Part shown: piece after piece, positions 12,362 to 25,164 of the stretch
Layout of the letters: every line of letters starts with the position of its first letter
Numbering within the stretch: position 1 is the first letter of the stretch
Source of the DNA: Apostichopus japonicus
Taxonomy: Eukaryota; Echinodermata; Holothuroidea; Aspidochirotida; Stichopodidae
Length of the DNA stretch: 64,000 nucleotides
Reading direction: 5' to 3'
Assembly: GCF_037975245.1 (NCBI RefSeq)
Contig: NC_092577.1
Span: 635,001 to 699,000, forward strand
Made by a program: the position numbers and the translations under genes
Notes under the pieces: generated by a model
What the model was told of the DNA's origin: nothing
The model's database searches: none
Seen by the model: only the letters and a program-made list of their open reading frames with translations

Positions 12362-15075
12362 GGTAAGTCAAATAAATTACCGATTCAACTACGGTAAGGA
12401 TGTTGATGGCCTAGCTACAAGCACTGTGGGCTAGGCCTGTAACGTTAGTTAGGCCTTACAAGTAACATTCAGGTAATCTTAGTTAGTGTCACTGTCAGGA
12501 CACATGGTAAAAGTATCTGTAATACTGTGACTAGGCCTATAGCCAAAGGCTTGGCCTGAATATTTGAAATGGGCCTAATGTAGTTGTATCTAGTCTAGAC
12601 GATCGTGTTTTGCAACCACCACGGTCAGCTAGGGTATTCAACAAGGACTCGGAGTTGGATAGGAATATATTATTACTAGGCTACTCCTTACTAACCTAAC
12701 TTTGTGCAGCTATGGAATCAATTTAACTGTTACTGCGCGAATCTTTTATCTAGCCTAGTTTCAAATGACTTTCGTGTCTCCAACTTCTTACCTGCCAAAA
12801 TTTCTTACAAAATATTACCTGTGTTTATTAGTGCAGTTAACATCACTGTTAGCCTTACATTTCTACAAATGGCAAAGATACCTGATTTCGTTCATGGTAT
12901 TTTTCGTCCTCCAAAAATCCACAAGAAGATAAATAAATTGATGTCGACATACACATTGTACGAACATTTGATAGGCCTTCCCAACATCACAGATCTATGA
13001 CAGACAGCATATCACAGATCAAAGTACTAGGTAGCAATCTTTATTTTCTGTTGGTTTTGCTTACTTTGAAAAAAAAGTTAATGCCTGGCCCACATGCTTT
13101 ATTGAAGCGTAAAGAAAGTGGATAAGTTTCAAGTTTTACAAAATAATATTTACATCAGGAGTCATCATTTTGAAGGAAAAGGATGCAGGTACATGTGGTT
13201 AAGATAAAATATATATGCCTTCCTAGCTAGGAGCAAACATTTGGTTGCATGTAGTTAGGGAACATAGACTAACTAGTAGTCTGTATAGGTGACTAAGGAC
13301 AGGCCTTACTTTATTACTAACGTGACTTCTTTTTTTCCCTTTCTGATTGATCATTGATGTATAATTGACTCATGGCCCACTGACAATTCAGAAATTATGA
13401 TTGTTATATAATTGACACATTGCTTGCTGAAAATGCAGGAAGTATGACCAAACTCAATGCAGCACTACTACTCACCCTTAGATATAAGCACCTTCTGTAC
13501 AAAACTAATGGAAAGTAGATGGTGTTTTCTTGCCTTCTCCTACTCCCCAGGCAACTAACACTCTAAAATCAGCAAAAGACCTCCCAACAAAACAATGTTC
13601 CAAAGAATGGACATTTTGTGGTTAACTCCCAGCATATGATTCTGCCTATAAGTATAAGTGTAGCTTATGAAATAATAAGTAAGCAACAAGAAAGTTTTTA
13701 ACAGAATTTTCACAAAAGCAAACTTTAAAAGTGTTCATAATGGTGGAGAATATGTATCAGATTGCAAAAATGGTTAGGCTAGTATATTACAATGGACATA
13801 GAATAATTTAACATACATGTGCATGAACTTCTAGGATAGTTGACAGTACTATTAACTTGGTTGAAAGGCCAACTGAACTAATTTCCTGTTTGTCCTATGC
13901 ATGCATATCAAGGTAGGTATAGGCTGTACTTCCACCACATTCACTTTCCTAGTTTCCTTTATTGATCTAGTTATTTTGCTTGGTATGTAGCTAGGCTAAG
14001 CTTCATTCTAAGGTCAGTGAAACCCAACATACTGTAGAAAGTCACATTCTGTTTTGGTACTACTTAATTTAGTCTGCACTATATAGCCTATGGTATGCAA
14101 CATTGTTTGTGCCATGTTTTCGTCAGCATTTATTTTTTGTATTTGTTTTTAGTAGATCTATGCTTCAGAAATGCAAACTTCTCATAAAATCTATCAATGC
14201 TACTAAATGCTACATGCATACTTTCCAATGGAACAAATTATATATACTTGGCCAAATTTGAATCCACCAAGTTCTGTACTATTCAGTGCAGTGTTTACTG
14301 TTTACCAAGGCATGCACTGTTACAACAAGAAGTGAAGGAGGATTAGATTTGGTCTATTTGCATGGAAAACCCTTCTGTCATTGTTGTAATATTTGCAAGT
14401 AATACATAGTGTATTCAAATCCAGTTTTGCCCTTCATCTCCACTTCACCTTCTACAACATCTGCGTTGAGAGCATTGACAGGAAGTCATCCTACATATAA
14501 ACTACCTTCAGTACATAGAGTTACAATAGTCTCTTGTTAGCAGTATCAAGTCATGTTAGCTGATTACAATGAATAGCCCATGTTGACACCTGGAAGTCCT
14601 CCCTCTCCTTAAGGAGAAATATATATTATATGGGATGGTGAGTTACTTCCTGGACATCCAGCCTATGTGGCCCTTTGTCAGAGTGAATTTAGAGAGTCAG
14701 GACAATACATGCAGTAGTAGCATTGCATCATGGTTCCTTAATGCCCCATGCCAAAACCTAAAAGCCCTGTCATGGCAACAGTGGGTTGCATGGACATCCT
14801 TCAACTACCCTGCCAGCTGACATAATTTTTTTTAGAAAAATGGCTCATGACAGTCTGTGAATAATTGTTGCATTCTTGCCAAAAGGCCAAGAATTTGATG
14901 GAAATGTTGTGTGTGTGTGTATTTGTGTACATGGTAAGACAACTGCTTGTAAACACGATTACTGAAAAGGTAAATATTACTATAAAATATATTCTGGCAA
15001 AGAAACTCTGATAAAAGTTTGCATAATCAAACTTCATAATTAACATATGACCCCAACTTTTTCATTCTTTATCAG
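12362..15075 (+). other. Putative intron; no exon recognised
   Basis: AT-rich DNA with frames of up to 98 codons (12704-13000 and 14635-14820) that show no family resemblance or flanking splice pair. If 12200-12361 is a first exon, this would be intron 1. Otherwise it is plain intergenic DNA. Confidence 0.3.
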
Positions 15076-15093
15076 AGCTACGTTGGATACTGT

Positions 15094-15717
15094 ATGTGGC
15101 GAGAAAGTACTTGGCAGCCATTGATTTCAACTTTCACAGAAACCGTTCCAAAGAAAGATGGAGATGGGAATGATGAGTAAGTGTTTCTGTCTATGCCCTC
15201 ATTATATGCTTATTTAATATGTGTAGTGAATGGCATTAGATGTACAACCCATTTCAAATGATACCTTTTAGGCACACTTCTGACTCACTTCACAACAGAA
15301 TATTTACATTAATACCATAGATGCAATTGGTGGTTTGTGGATTCGTTTATGTCTTAAACCAGAGGTTAAATGCATAACTAAATTGAAACACTTTCAAGGT
15401 ATTTACCTAGTACATGAACATACAGTTCTTCACTCCTTTTGATGATGTTAATTGTTTCTAGGTAGTATTTCATAGTGAAAACAATCAAGATTTAATTGAC
15501 AGCAGCCTTATAGCTACATATGAAGATATTTGTTAAAATACCTCTTGAGTTGATTATCTGGAGGTGCACAGAGGAATATGCAAATCACAACAACCTGTTA
15601 TGTTTTCTTTTCAGGGTCAAGGTGAAGTACTCCACAGCCACCAAACAATGGCATCCGGTACCTGTGAAAGGGCCTAAAACCTATGGATACATTCTGCATT
15701 TCTGGAGAACATCGTGA
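15094..15717 (+). CDS. Putative small two-exon gene, 61 aa, function unknown
   Basis: Two frame-compatible exons are predicted. The first is 15076-15176, preceded by 'tttatcag' and ending GATGA before GTAAGT. The second is 15615-15717, preceded by the strong acceptor 'ttttcttttcag', with a TGA stop. Joined, and starting at the ATG at 15094, they give 61 residues: MWRESTWQPL at the start, a charged PKKDGDGNDE stretch in the middle and an aromatic tail YGYILHFWRT. The frame is open upstream to the acceptor, so the protein could extend into an earlier exon that I could not identify. I see no signal peptide and recognise no family. AATAAA at 16396-16401 could end the transcript. The evidence is splice-site quality and frame agreement only; it could be a chance pairing. 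Confidence 0.35.
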
Positions 15718-18480
15718 AAGTTCTGGTAGTTAATCTATGTTCATCCAAACAGGCTTGAAAAACCCTACTTGATGAACCAAAAAATTATACCAAGAGTGTC
15801 CACCGTCCATAAGCCAACAGTTGAAGACTTTACAGAGCCAATATAAGTGTGGGTTTGCACATATTCAATGGTTGTAGATTCTTAAGCTCATTTCCACAAA
15901 TATGTGATATGATGAATCAAACATTAAACAGTGGAAGTAAAATTATTATTGGCAGTTAAAAGATGGTAGAATGTTTGACAAAAGAACATTCAAAACCGTA
16001 CTATAATTTGCTATTTTTTTTTTATCCCATTCGTTATTACAGCTTGCATTAGACCAAATGTTATGGATGTAAGCTCTTTAATTTCACAGGAGATAAAATA
16101 CTGCAAGCAAACATCAAACTTCGTTATTGATGCACATTAAATTTAATCTCACCAACTGAAGTTACCAAAATGGTATAACACTTCTAAAATTGTGCGTATA
16201 GTACATTTCTGGTGAAAGTGAGTCACGTGAGGCAGTTTTTGTGGACATATCGGCGAGGTATTGATAGTTGCTTTGGAAGAAAAACTACCCTATTTTCCAC
16301 AACTACCTATCCTTTGTTTTTCAAAGTTGTTCATGCATATGACATTGAGAAGTGTAGTCTCTATAGGTCAATATATTAAGGCCTACATATGTCAAAATAA
16401 ACATGTCTAGCATGTATTGTCTTTTCCTTAAACAATACCTGGTTCTTTCCGTACCCTCAAAGAAAGTTATCTTACAATCCATGATATGCATTGAAAAACA
16501 TAAATGTTTTTTAATTTGAATATGTTTTTCTAAAATATGCCAACTTTAATTTCTGTGTAGTGACAACCCTCTGATGGAAACATGTTCCTTATGTGCAGTG
16601 TACCTGTATGTACTATTACATGTCCTGTGTCCCAGTATCAGTAGGTCATATCTTTGGACCATTGCCAGATTCAAAGCTTCAGGTCCATTATTAATGACCG
16701 AAAATGAACGTTTGTTTAATGTATACGGAAGCAAATGTCTTGACATATGATCTGCTTGGTTCTCGAGTTCTAAATGAATGTTATGAAGGGGCTCTTGCAA
16801 CCCTAATCTCAAATATAAATTAGCATGTAAAACTAGCAAAATTATTGCAACCACTATAATATTATTTAGCAATTATTGTCAGCCAATACTCATAGCTAGT
16901 ACGGTAACTAGGTACAGTACCTCTTGATTACAGTTACACCTCTCTTTAAATGACTCCAATTCGTCATGAAGATAACGAAGAAAGGCCATGTTCGGGTATA
17001 TCAGTAGACCTGCTTATAGCAAAAATTACTAGATACGACTTCATTTTACAATCACGTATTAAAAACCCGCACTCAATGATTGGATACAGCAACTACTCTC
17101 CCACAACCATGCAACAGCAATAACTACTTTGTATTCCTAACATGTGTATCAGGACATGAACAGTAGTTACTTACGAGCCATGAGTATCGGTTCTTTTTGT
17201 GTACAATTAAGGTCTCTGCTGTGACACTGTTTTAATGAATACTCCAGAGGCATGCTATGTACAGGAATACTCTACAATTAGACTATATAAAATGAAATGT
17301 TTTTGTAAAATGATGTCCACTCTATAAAATTGTCATAAATAATAGGAGGGAGTTATTTTCTGTATGGCTGATGTGATGAATTTGCTCACAAAGACTCACA
17401 TTGGTGTTGCCATATATATTCTCCAAAATAATATATGATTTATGGATATTGTTTGCAACATATGCCTACAAAAATATGTATGGCAAGTTGTTAATTCAAT
17501 CACACCCTAATATCAGCCTCGTCGTTATTGTAAAATGTTCACAGAATTGGATTAATAAGGGGATTAGGGGAGGCATTAAACCCAGTTCCCTCTCCCACAA
17601 TGGATCCATCGCAAGGTTTCACAATAGAAAGAAAGTTTCAGTCAGATCTGGCCAGTCAATCTCATTACACTGCTCCAGCAGTAGGCTTTACTCTGACAAA
17701 ATATGGTAGGAAAATTGTACCAATTATTAGTGCCGGACTGGTTGCCTGGGGTACTTGGTAAGCACCCCAGCCTTGGCCCCTGAATCATCAATTTGAAATT
17801 AAAAAAGTAAAGTTTTGAACCACTTGTTAGATCTCCTTTGTTTCTTTTTCACCTTTTTGTTTTTCGAAATTTTTCCATTTTGTAGCTAATATGGGCCTGC
17901 CCTATCCCCACCAACCCCCTCCCCTCCCATACCCTAATCTGAAAAATCTGCTTCAGTGTCACACTTTTGTCAAAAGCGGAATTGTTGATCTTTGGAGGGG
18001 AACGCATGTCCCAACAAAATATGTATCTTCAAGGTGAAAAATATTACACCCATACATATGTCATATTGAAATACCTCTATGTATTACATCAGTGAAAATA
18101 ACTAAAAATATAAATCAGCATCACATCATGCACTTGGCCAACCCAAAAATTTATGAATTTGTTTGCTCACAATGCAGACAAATTCAATGTGTGTAAAAAT
18201 TACCCACATGTCCGACACTACAAATTGTAACAGGTCATTCCAAGTAGAACATATAACAACTCCCTCGACATTCTCCAATAACATAAACATCTAGAGCTAT
18301 ACAGCATTCTACAGTCATTCTACTATGATTGAGGTGAAACAGTACTTTTCACTGCCTTAGCTCCCCCCCCCCCCACACACACAATGGTACAACCCTTAAT
18401 CGGACAGAATCAGAAGTTGGAGAAAAATAGAGGGCGCCTGACATTAATTGCTTGGCTGGATTCATTGTATAGCCCCTTTA
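15718..18480. other. Gene-free stretch (possible 3' UTR, then intergenic)
   Basis: The first part may be the 3' UTR of the small gene at 15094-15717, with AATAAA at 16396. The rest is AT-rich with frames of about 100 codons (16546-16872 minus, 17401-17709 plus) lacking any recognisable motif, and a C run near 18362. Confidence 0.4.
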
Positions 18481-18825
18481 ACAATTCTGTCTGACATCTC
18501 AGTGGTCAGTGTAAAGCTTACGTATAACGTTTAACAATTCTACATTACCCCCAGTCAAGTAGCTGTTTACTTGGGAATTAACAAATGTAGCTGGACGTTT
18601 TATCACTGTTCTCATTACGATGTCAATTATATGTATATTCATTTGCCTTTGTCGTTTGCCTCCATTTCATTAACATAAAGTCTGTTCAAAGTATCTATTT
18701 CGAGATCCGGCTTTAGGAATCACGCACAAATGATTTTGAGTTGGTTAGCATCATGTTTGATCTCTATAGAGTAAGGCAAAATATATCACCAAAACAGAAC
18801 TATTATTGTTCGATACAGGTGACAA

Positions 18826-19013
18826 ACGCCTACAGTGGAATTACGACCTACATTACCGGTTTCGAACCTCTGGACATAAAATCAGCGTTCATAGCATAGT
18901 GGTTAGGGTGTCCGCATATAGAGCGGGAGGCCCGGGCTCGAATCCCGGTGGAGGCTGGAAGTTTTTTCACTGTTCTTGATGTTCCAACTCATTACGATAT
19001 ATATATATATATA

Positions 19014-19056
<43 letters not shown>

Positions 19057-19160
19057 GCCTACAGTGGAATTACGACCTACATTACCGGTTTCGAACCTCT
19101 GGACATAAAATCAGCGTTCATAGCATAGTGGTTTGGGTGTCCGCATATAAAGCGGGAGAT
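18826..19160. repeat. Tandemly repeated ~100-bp block around a tRNA-like sequence, split by (TA)n
   Basis: The block starting 'acgcctacagtggaattacg' and running through 'agcgttcatagcatagtggt' occurs at 18826 and again at 19055, 229 bases apart, separated by a (TA)n tract at about 18998-19053. The second copy stops right after 'gcatataaagcggga', where the palindrome at 19157-19332 begins, so its tRNA-like 3' half is missing. Confidence 0.8.
18885..18956 (+). tRNA. tRNA-like sequence (tRNA pseudogene or head of a tRNA-derived SINE)
   Basis: This 72-base stretch can be folded as a tRNA. Its GCGTTCA acceptor strand pairs with TGGAGGC with one mismatch and one G-U. It has an A-box-like TAGTGGTTAGGG, an anticodon stem TCCGC/GCGGG around a 7-base loop ATATAGA with T at position 33, and a perfect T stem CCGGG-CTCGAAT-CCCGG holding a B-box. 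The implied anticodon ATA is unusual (nuclear tRNA-Tyr normally uses GTA), and the sequence sits inside a repeated block, so a SINE head or pseudogene is more likely than a working tRNA gene. Confidence 0.5.
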
Positions 19161-19332
19161 ATAGTTAGAGCAGAGAGTTCGCATTATTTCAACATTATAG
19201 GAGTTCACTCTCGTGGACCTAGGATATATAAATAAATATATATATTTATATATTTATTTATATATCCTAGGTCCACGAGAGTGAACTCCTATAATGTTGA
19301 AATAATGCGAACTCTCTGCTCTAACTATATCT
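19157..19332. repeat. Perfect ~176-bp palindrome (inverted repeat without spacer)
   Basis: The left arm from 'agatatagttagagcagaga' is matched base for base by the right arm ending 'ctctaactatatct', centred at about 19244.5 in an AT-rich core. Each arm is about 88 bases. A MITE-like hairpin or an inverted duplication could explain it; no target duplication is visible. It truncates the second tRNA-like copy. Confidence 0.85.
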
Positions 19333-19440
19333 TAACACGGGTTGTTATGAGACTTAGTAGTATTAGCTTGATACTCCGCCACTAACTTCATGCATGAGAG
19401 ACGATTCTTCTAAATATCTACCGCCTATTTTTACTTCCAT

Positions 19441-19516
19441 TGATACACCATTAACCCCCATCAACCCCCATCAAGCCCCATCGAGCCCCATCGAGCCCCA
19501 TCACCCCATCACCCCT
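19441..19516. repeat. CCCCATCAA/CCCCATCGAG microsatellite
   Basis: Short units of 'ccccatcaa' and 'ccccatcgag' run head to tail. The overlapping frames on both strands are translations of the repeat. Confidence 0.7.
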
Positions 19517-19880
19517 CATACCACTTTCTTCACCATGAATTGCTATGATAAGTATTTGTACATGTCTAAAACCTTGCCTGACCCTGAATGAACACTTACA
19601 ATAGCTACTCCGGATTTCCGCAGTACGTTCATAGTACATATGTATTTGGTCTGCTACCTTGAAGTCATAGTCGTATTGCACTTCCGTATATAGGCTACCA
19701 ATAACATTCCATGCGTGCAGGAAAAACATTAACAAGCTGGGGTTTTCCACGAAAGTCTAACAGAATTGCTTCGTTTCCTGACAATTCAAAGGGGGTCAAT
19801 TCATTTTTATTTCAACAGACCCTGGGAGTTTCGATAAGGGGCTTTAAGGTAGGAATCCCGGTTGAATTTAAGTTACGCAG

Positions 19881-21600
19881 CATACACAGCGATGGTATAG
19901 TATCAAACATCAGGAATATAAACTATGAAGCTCATTTAACTGATTAAAGCAGAAATCAAGGTCTGTTTCTATGGCGGGCCATCAGTCTCAAATCATGGGA
20001 GATCGACTTATACCGATTTAAATCGACATATACCAGTTTCATTCGACATATACCAGTTTCCTTCGACATATACCAGTTTCATTCTACATATCATCGATTT
20101 AAATCGACATATACCAGTTTCATTCTACATATCATCGATTTAAATCGACATATACCAGTTTCATTCTACATATCATCGATTTATTTTACTTATCATCGAT
20201 TTAAATCGATGATAAGTAAAATAAATCGATGATATGTCCATTTAAATCGACATCTACCAGTTTAAATCGATGATATGTCGAATTAAATCGGTAGAAGTCA
20301 ATTTCCGTGGACTTATACCAGTTTCTAGCGTCTCAAATCGACATATACCTATTTAAATCGACATATCATCGATTTAGCTCATTAACATATTCCAAATCCC
20401 GATTTCGGTGATGATTGACATGTGGAGATACATCACGTGTAGTCACCTGACAAGGCGGGCGAGTAATTTAATAGTTCCAAAATTACGAAGCTAGCAAGGG
20501 TGTTCATCATGGTTATATGTCAATGGTAATTATGAACAATTACTTGCAAAAAGATTTCGGTGTAACAATAAGGCTGAAATAACTGATATGTCAATGACGT
20601 GCAATTATCTCAATGCAAACTGGGCTTGTCTACTCGAACACGTGGCGCTATAGCATAGGAATACACATGCAACTGAATAGGCCCACAGTACGTACGCAGA
20701 TGCAATTACCTACTCCAGTTACACCATAAACAAAGATGATATTGTTCTGCAGTGAGGCCTACTGTAAGGTTACGTTTTAATGTAGCTAAGTATATACCCA
20801 TGGGGTTTAACAGTTACAGTATTCAAGCTCAAATCATGCATTCCACTGTGCTCGTGTTTATTTTCAATTATTCGCCCGCCTTGTCAGGTGACTACACGTG
20901 ATGTATCTCCACATGTCAATCATCACCGAAATCGGGATTTGGAATATGTTAATGAGCTAAATCGATGATATGTCGATTTAAATAGGTATATGTCGATTTG
21001 AGACGCTAGAAACTGGTATAAGTCCACGGAAATTGACTTCTACCGATTTAATTCGACATATCATCGATTTAAACTGGTAGATGTCGATTTAAATGGACAT
21101 ATCATCGATTTATTTTACATATCATCGATTTAAGTCGATGATAAGTAAAATAAATCGATGATATGTAGAATAAATCGATGATATGTCGATTTAAATCGAC
21201 ATATACCAGTTTCATTCTACATATCATCGATTTAAATCCTTCGACATATCATCGATTTATTTTACTTATCATCGATTTAAATCGATGATAAGTAAAATAA
21301 ATCGATGATATGTAGAATGAAACTGGTATATGTCGATTTAAATCGATGATATGTCGAAGGAAACTGGTATATGTCGATTTAAATCGGTATAAGTCGATCT
21401 CCCATGATTTGAGACTGATGGCCCGCCATATGTTTCAGCCTCAAGAACAACTCTAAGGAGCATACACAGCGATGGTATAGTATCAAACAGGAATATAAAC
21501 TATTAAGCTCATTTAACTGATTAAAGCAGAAATCAAGGTCTGTTTCAGCCTCAAGAACAACTCTAAGGAGCACACACAGCGATGGTATTATCAAACAGGA
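19881..21600. repeat. ~110-bp tandem repeat, copy 1 interrupted by the foldback element
   Basis: The unit begins 'catacacagcgatggtatag' and ends 'agaacaactctaaggag'. Copy 1 is 19881-19969 plus 21437-21460, split by the element at 19970-21430. Copy 2 is 21461-21570 and uninterrupted. A third, partial copy begins at 21571. Copy 2 therefore shows the pre-insertion sequence of copy 1. Confidence 0.85.
19970..21430. mobile_element. Foldback-type non-autonomous DNA element, 1461 bp, 6-bp target duplication
   Basis: Long inverted arms (19970-20468 and 20866-21430) flank a ~400-bp unique centre. The outer ~70 bases, starting TATGGCGGGCCATCAG, match perfectly in inverted order. The arms are built from short units such as 'atcgatttaaatcgacatat' and 'accagtttc' in differing numbers, with internal hairpins. 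The inner edges pair again through 'gacaaggcgggcga'. TGTTTC flanks the element on both sides (19964-19969, 21431-21436) and occurs once in the uninterrupted neighbouring repeat copy. No transposase frame is present. Foldback architecture is clear; the superfamily is not. Dada and IS3EU elements make duplications of about this size, but that is only suggestive. Confidence 0.85.
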
Positions 21601-23450
21601 ATATATAAGTTTTCTTTGCGTCCCTTTTCCCCGAAGGAAACCAAGTGGTTGATTGATAGCATACATTGTAAATGGAGAATGCCACATTATGGTCTTAAGA
21701 ATGCGGTTATATGGTTGCTACAAAATGCAAACATCACTATGCTCTGTGGTGAACGATGTATTGTGGGTTTGACAATTTTCAACTTTTAAGCAACACTTTG
21801 AGTTAAGATCAACGACCCAAACATTTTCCAATTGTTTGTTGAATCTCGCTTTGTCTAGATGTAAATCTTACCCACTCCCGACTCTAGTATCAGATACGGA
21901 GCTATAGCCGGTCCAAATGATTACGTCATATTGGTTCAAGTTGTGAATTACTCCACTAAACCACTTGGCAACCCTAATGATTACGCAACGATAGGCGTAT
22001 ATCCGTTGGACTCTATACACACCAGCTTTGGCTACTCAACTAAGACAGACCCAAACACCAAACATCAAACACCAAAAAAAGAAATTACGTTAGTCCACCA
22101 TGAACATATTGAGTAGTTACGGTGTTTACAAGCAAGTGTCACATAAACAACACCTGATCAATCTACGGTGTTCCCATCTGAAATGACTTTATGAAAATTG
22201 AAAAGATTCCAAATTTGAGTTAGAATGTTGAATGGGATTGAGCTGTAATCTATAAGCCCTTGCGATTTTCTCCCACATTCATGGTCGTTTCAGCGTCGTG
22301 AAAATAACTGATTATTATTATTATTTTTATTATTATTATTTTTATAACCTACTACGTGCTGTCCCTTTTTTTTATTCGATCTTTTTGCGAGTCTGTATTT
22401 ATTTTGGACATATATATTTATTTATTTATAAATAAACCTATTTTTTAATACCACAAAGTGGACAATCCCCTTCAGGGGCAAGTTCAGTAATTTAAGGAGG
22501 GGGGGGTGGGTGGTCCTGAGACAATTGAAGCCGACTCCAGGAGGGGAGGGGCGGTGGGGTGGGGGAGGTCTCCCAATCCTTTAAAAAATAGACGTGAAAT
22601 GGTTCATTTTGAGGCACATTGAGATTATAAGTTAGGTCAATAAATAAGTCTAAAAGGTTGAAAACGTGCTGACCCAACTTCGGAACCCTCGCCTGTCTGA
22701 TGTCATCAAAGTACCATAAAAATGCGAATGCATATTCACTTCATGACAAATCCATCACTTCTTAATACATCTGCTTCAGGGATCAGCAACAATTTCGTTG
22801 GCAATAAGGTTTTACATCTTTGCTGTTCCCAGCGGGGTGTCTACAGCCAACGCTCTAGTTGGGAAACACCGATTGCGAAATCTCGAAAATTCCAGGCAAT
22901 CATCGAAAGGCTAGACTGATAGTGAACAGAGTGAGTGCTAGATCATTGGGGGAATTCCCCGAGACCAAATTTCCGCGAACCGATGATGAGCGAGACCGAT
23001 GGTCTATGGATGGTCTATCGATTGCCCGGCCAGACTGAAGGTCCGAGCCAAGTGACCGGAGCCTGAAATGACACCATTTTATGAATCCGTGCACATATTA
23101 GAACAACAACAAGAAAGCAAAAAAGAAAGAAACAACAGTTTGAGCAAAACATTTTACGGAAATATTGCATGTATTTTCTCACTCAACTGAAAAGTTTCAA
23201 AATTTGTCTCTTTGAAGTAAAAGAGTAGCAGGGGGGGGGGGGGGGCGAAACATTTGATAGCAGGGGCTTTCGCGTCCTGCAACCCCGCCGGTTACGCCAC
23301 TGGTGGAGGCCTAGTATCAATGCAAGCCGTCCCAGCCCCCATGCGCAAGTTACTGGTATCCACTATGATAAGAAATGGCTGTAAATTCTTTATAATTATG
23401 CGTTTTATCAACGTAATATTACCGGTAGTTATATTTGTCTTAGCACTATG
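21601..23450. other. Gene-free stretch
   Basis: It contains a (TTA)n tract near 22310-22345, G runs near 22497 and 23230, and at about 23279-23303 a sequence ending GGTTACGCCACTG that looks like the right end of a hAT-like MITE whose left end I could not find. No gene was recognised. Confidence 0.45.
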
Positions 23451-23459
23451 ATAGGCCTA

Positions 23460-23600
23460 GTAATAGTTTCGGTCTCGCGGGCCTAGTCATAGTTTCGGTC
23501 TCGCGGACCTTCGGTCTCACGGACCTCGGTCTAAAAGACCTTCGGTGTCGCGGAACTTTTTTAATTTTGGTCTGTCTCGCGGACCTTCGGTCTCGTGGCC
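23460..23600. repeat. 'cggtctcgcggacctt' short tandem repeat
   Basis: Six or so degenerate units of about 16-25 bases containing 'ttcggtctcgcgg' run together. No coding meaning is seen. Confidence 0.6.
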
Positions 23601-23779
23601 TGTAACCAGATCATTAGGCTAAAGTATGTTGTTGTTTTTAATTGTTTTAAAAAAAATGAGAGCAAAAGTCATAACACTTTTTGACATGTTGGGAATATCA
23701 TTTTTCATACACATTGGATATTGGATATTGGACACATTAGATATGTCGGATTAGATCCCTATGATGTAATTCATCTATA

Positions 23780-23860
23780 CAGGGATGGGCAACCTTTTTT
23801 AATAAATGGGCCAGATATAAGGAGTGAAAAATTGACTGGGCCGCACCTAACCAACGAACT
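23780..23860 (+). mobile_element. hAT-like terminal fragment
   Basis: CAGGGATGGGCAACCTTT followed by 'gggccagat' and 'tgggccgcacc' resembles the terminal and subterminal sequence of many animal hAT elements. The opposite end with CATCCCTG was not found, so this is a solo end or a heavily deleted copy. Confidence 0.4.
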
Positions 23861-24487
23861 GCTGTTGATTTCAAACCTTTGATCCCAAGGACTTTCAAGC
23901 AATAGGTTTGTGTACTTAATCTGTATCACAAAAACATAATGTCAATACAGTACAGTTGATAATGAAAAATTTCTGAATGCCCTCAGATGCAATTTGGTGC
24001 GACAAAAGTGTACAATGGTGATGTTAATTTACTTCTAAAAAAAATGTTTCCCAGGTGTAATTTTCTAAAATATTTATAAAACAAAGTTGAGATCATCTTT
24101 CTCAAGAAATTTGATTTCTCATAGGTTATAAATTTCTTACAACCAGCCTGTAACTGCAAAATGGTGTTAAACTGTAAATCCTCATGCTCATACATTTACA
24201 TAGCTCCCAACTCTTGAGAAGGCAAATGCTGGTCCATGCCACGAATCGCCGTCCTGGGGGGGGGGGGGTATAAGGGGAGGGGGTGTCCCCCTCCCCTTTT
24301 GAATTTTTTTGGAATCCTGGTGATGCCTACATGTAAAATGGTGGCACTTAGAAAGGCTTTTGTCACCCAAAATTTTCTGAGAAATATGCATTTTTTTGTG
24401 TGTAACATCAATAAATTGAATAGTATACAAATAATGATTGGTTATGAGTGCAATAGTGCAAATATTTCATGAGTTGAAAGGTGGAAT

Positions 24488-24524
24488 GTTCCATTCAACT
24501 CGGCTGCGCCTCGTTGAATGGAAC
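24488..24524. repeat. 12-bp stem hairpin
   Basis: GTTCCATTCAAC and its exact reverse complement GTTGAATGGAAC are separated by 13 bases. It may be an internal hairpin of a decayed element. No function is claimed. Confidence 0.6.
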
Positions 24525-25164
24525 AAATTACCATTCATTATTTGTTTTATACAACACCTTCAAATTTGGATATAATTGGATGTAAAATGCACTCATGCAA
24601 CAAATTGTTTTGAACAGACAGGTTTCTCTGCTCTCTTACCATTGAAAAAAGTGCTACAAAAAAAGTATAACGCATGGTTCTATTTCATAGAGTGCAATAG
24701 AGCATGCAATCGACGAGCAATTGACCAATCAAATCGTCCCCGTTCTGGCGTAGTGACGAATGTTCAAATGTGAGTTTTGAGAAAACGCGCTCTAAAGATT
24801 TTCATATTTTGACTTTAGTATAGCGTAACTAAAAGAGGATCTTTTTTTACCGAAAGTTGTCAATATTTTAAATATAACAAATAGAACTTTGAGTTCTCAT
24901 GTTTGTTGCTGAAATTTCTTACATAGTAGTAATTTTAGTGTAAACATTTTCGTCGTTATGTCATGTCATTTTCAGTTAATTTTAGACATTCGCCACACAT
25001 TGATCACTGTGCTAGAACTAAATTTTGAGCTTTCGTCCTGTCACAGACTTGTATTCGTCACTTTTGTGTGTAGTAGCCATAGGGTACACCGTGAATGTTC
25101 ACTGTCACATGGGGAGAGGAAGGGGGGGGGGTTAGGTGGAATAACCTTACGATAGAAGAAAATA

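Noticed and set aside
14635-14820. Plus frame of 61 codons as an upstream exon of the small gene at 15 kb
   Set aside because: No suitable donor in frame before its stop and no family resemblance.
24488-24524. Hairpin as a transcription terminator
   Set aside because: Eukaryotic setting, no adjacent gene and no T run; more likely part of a decayed element.
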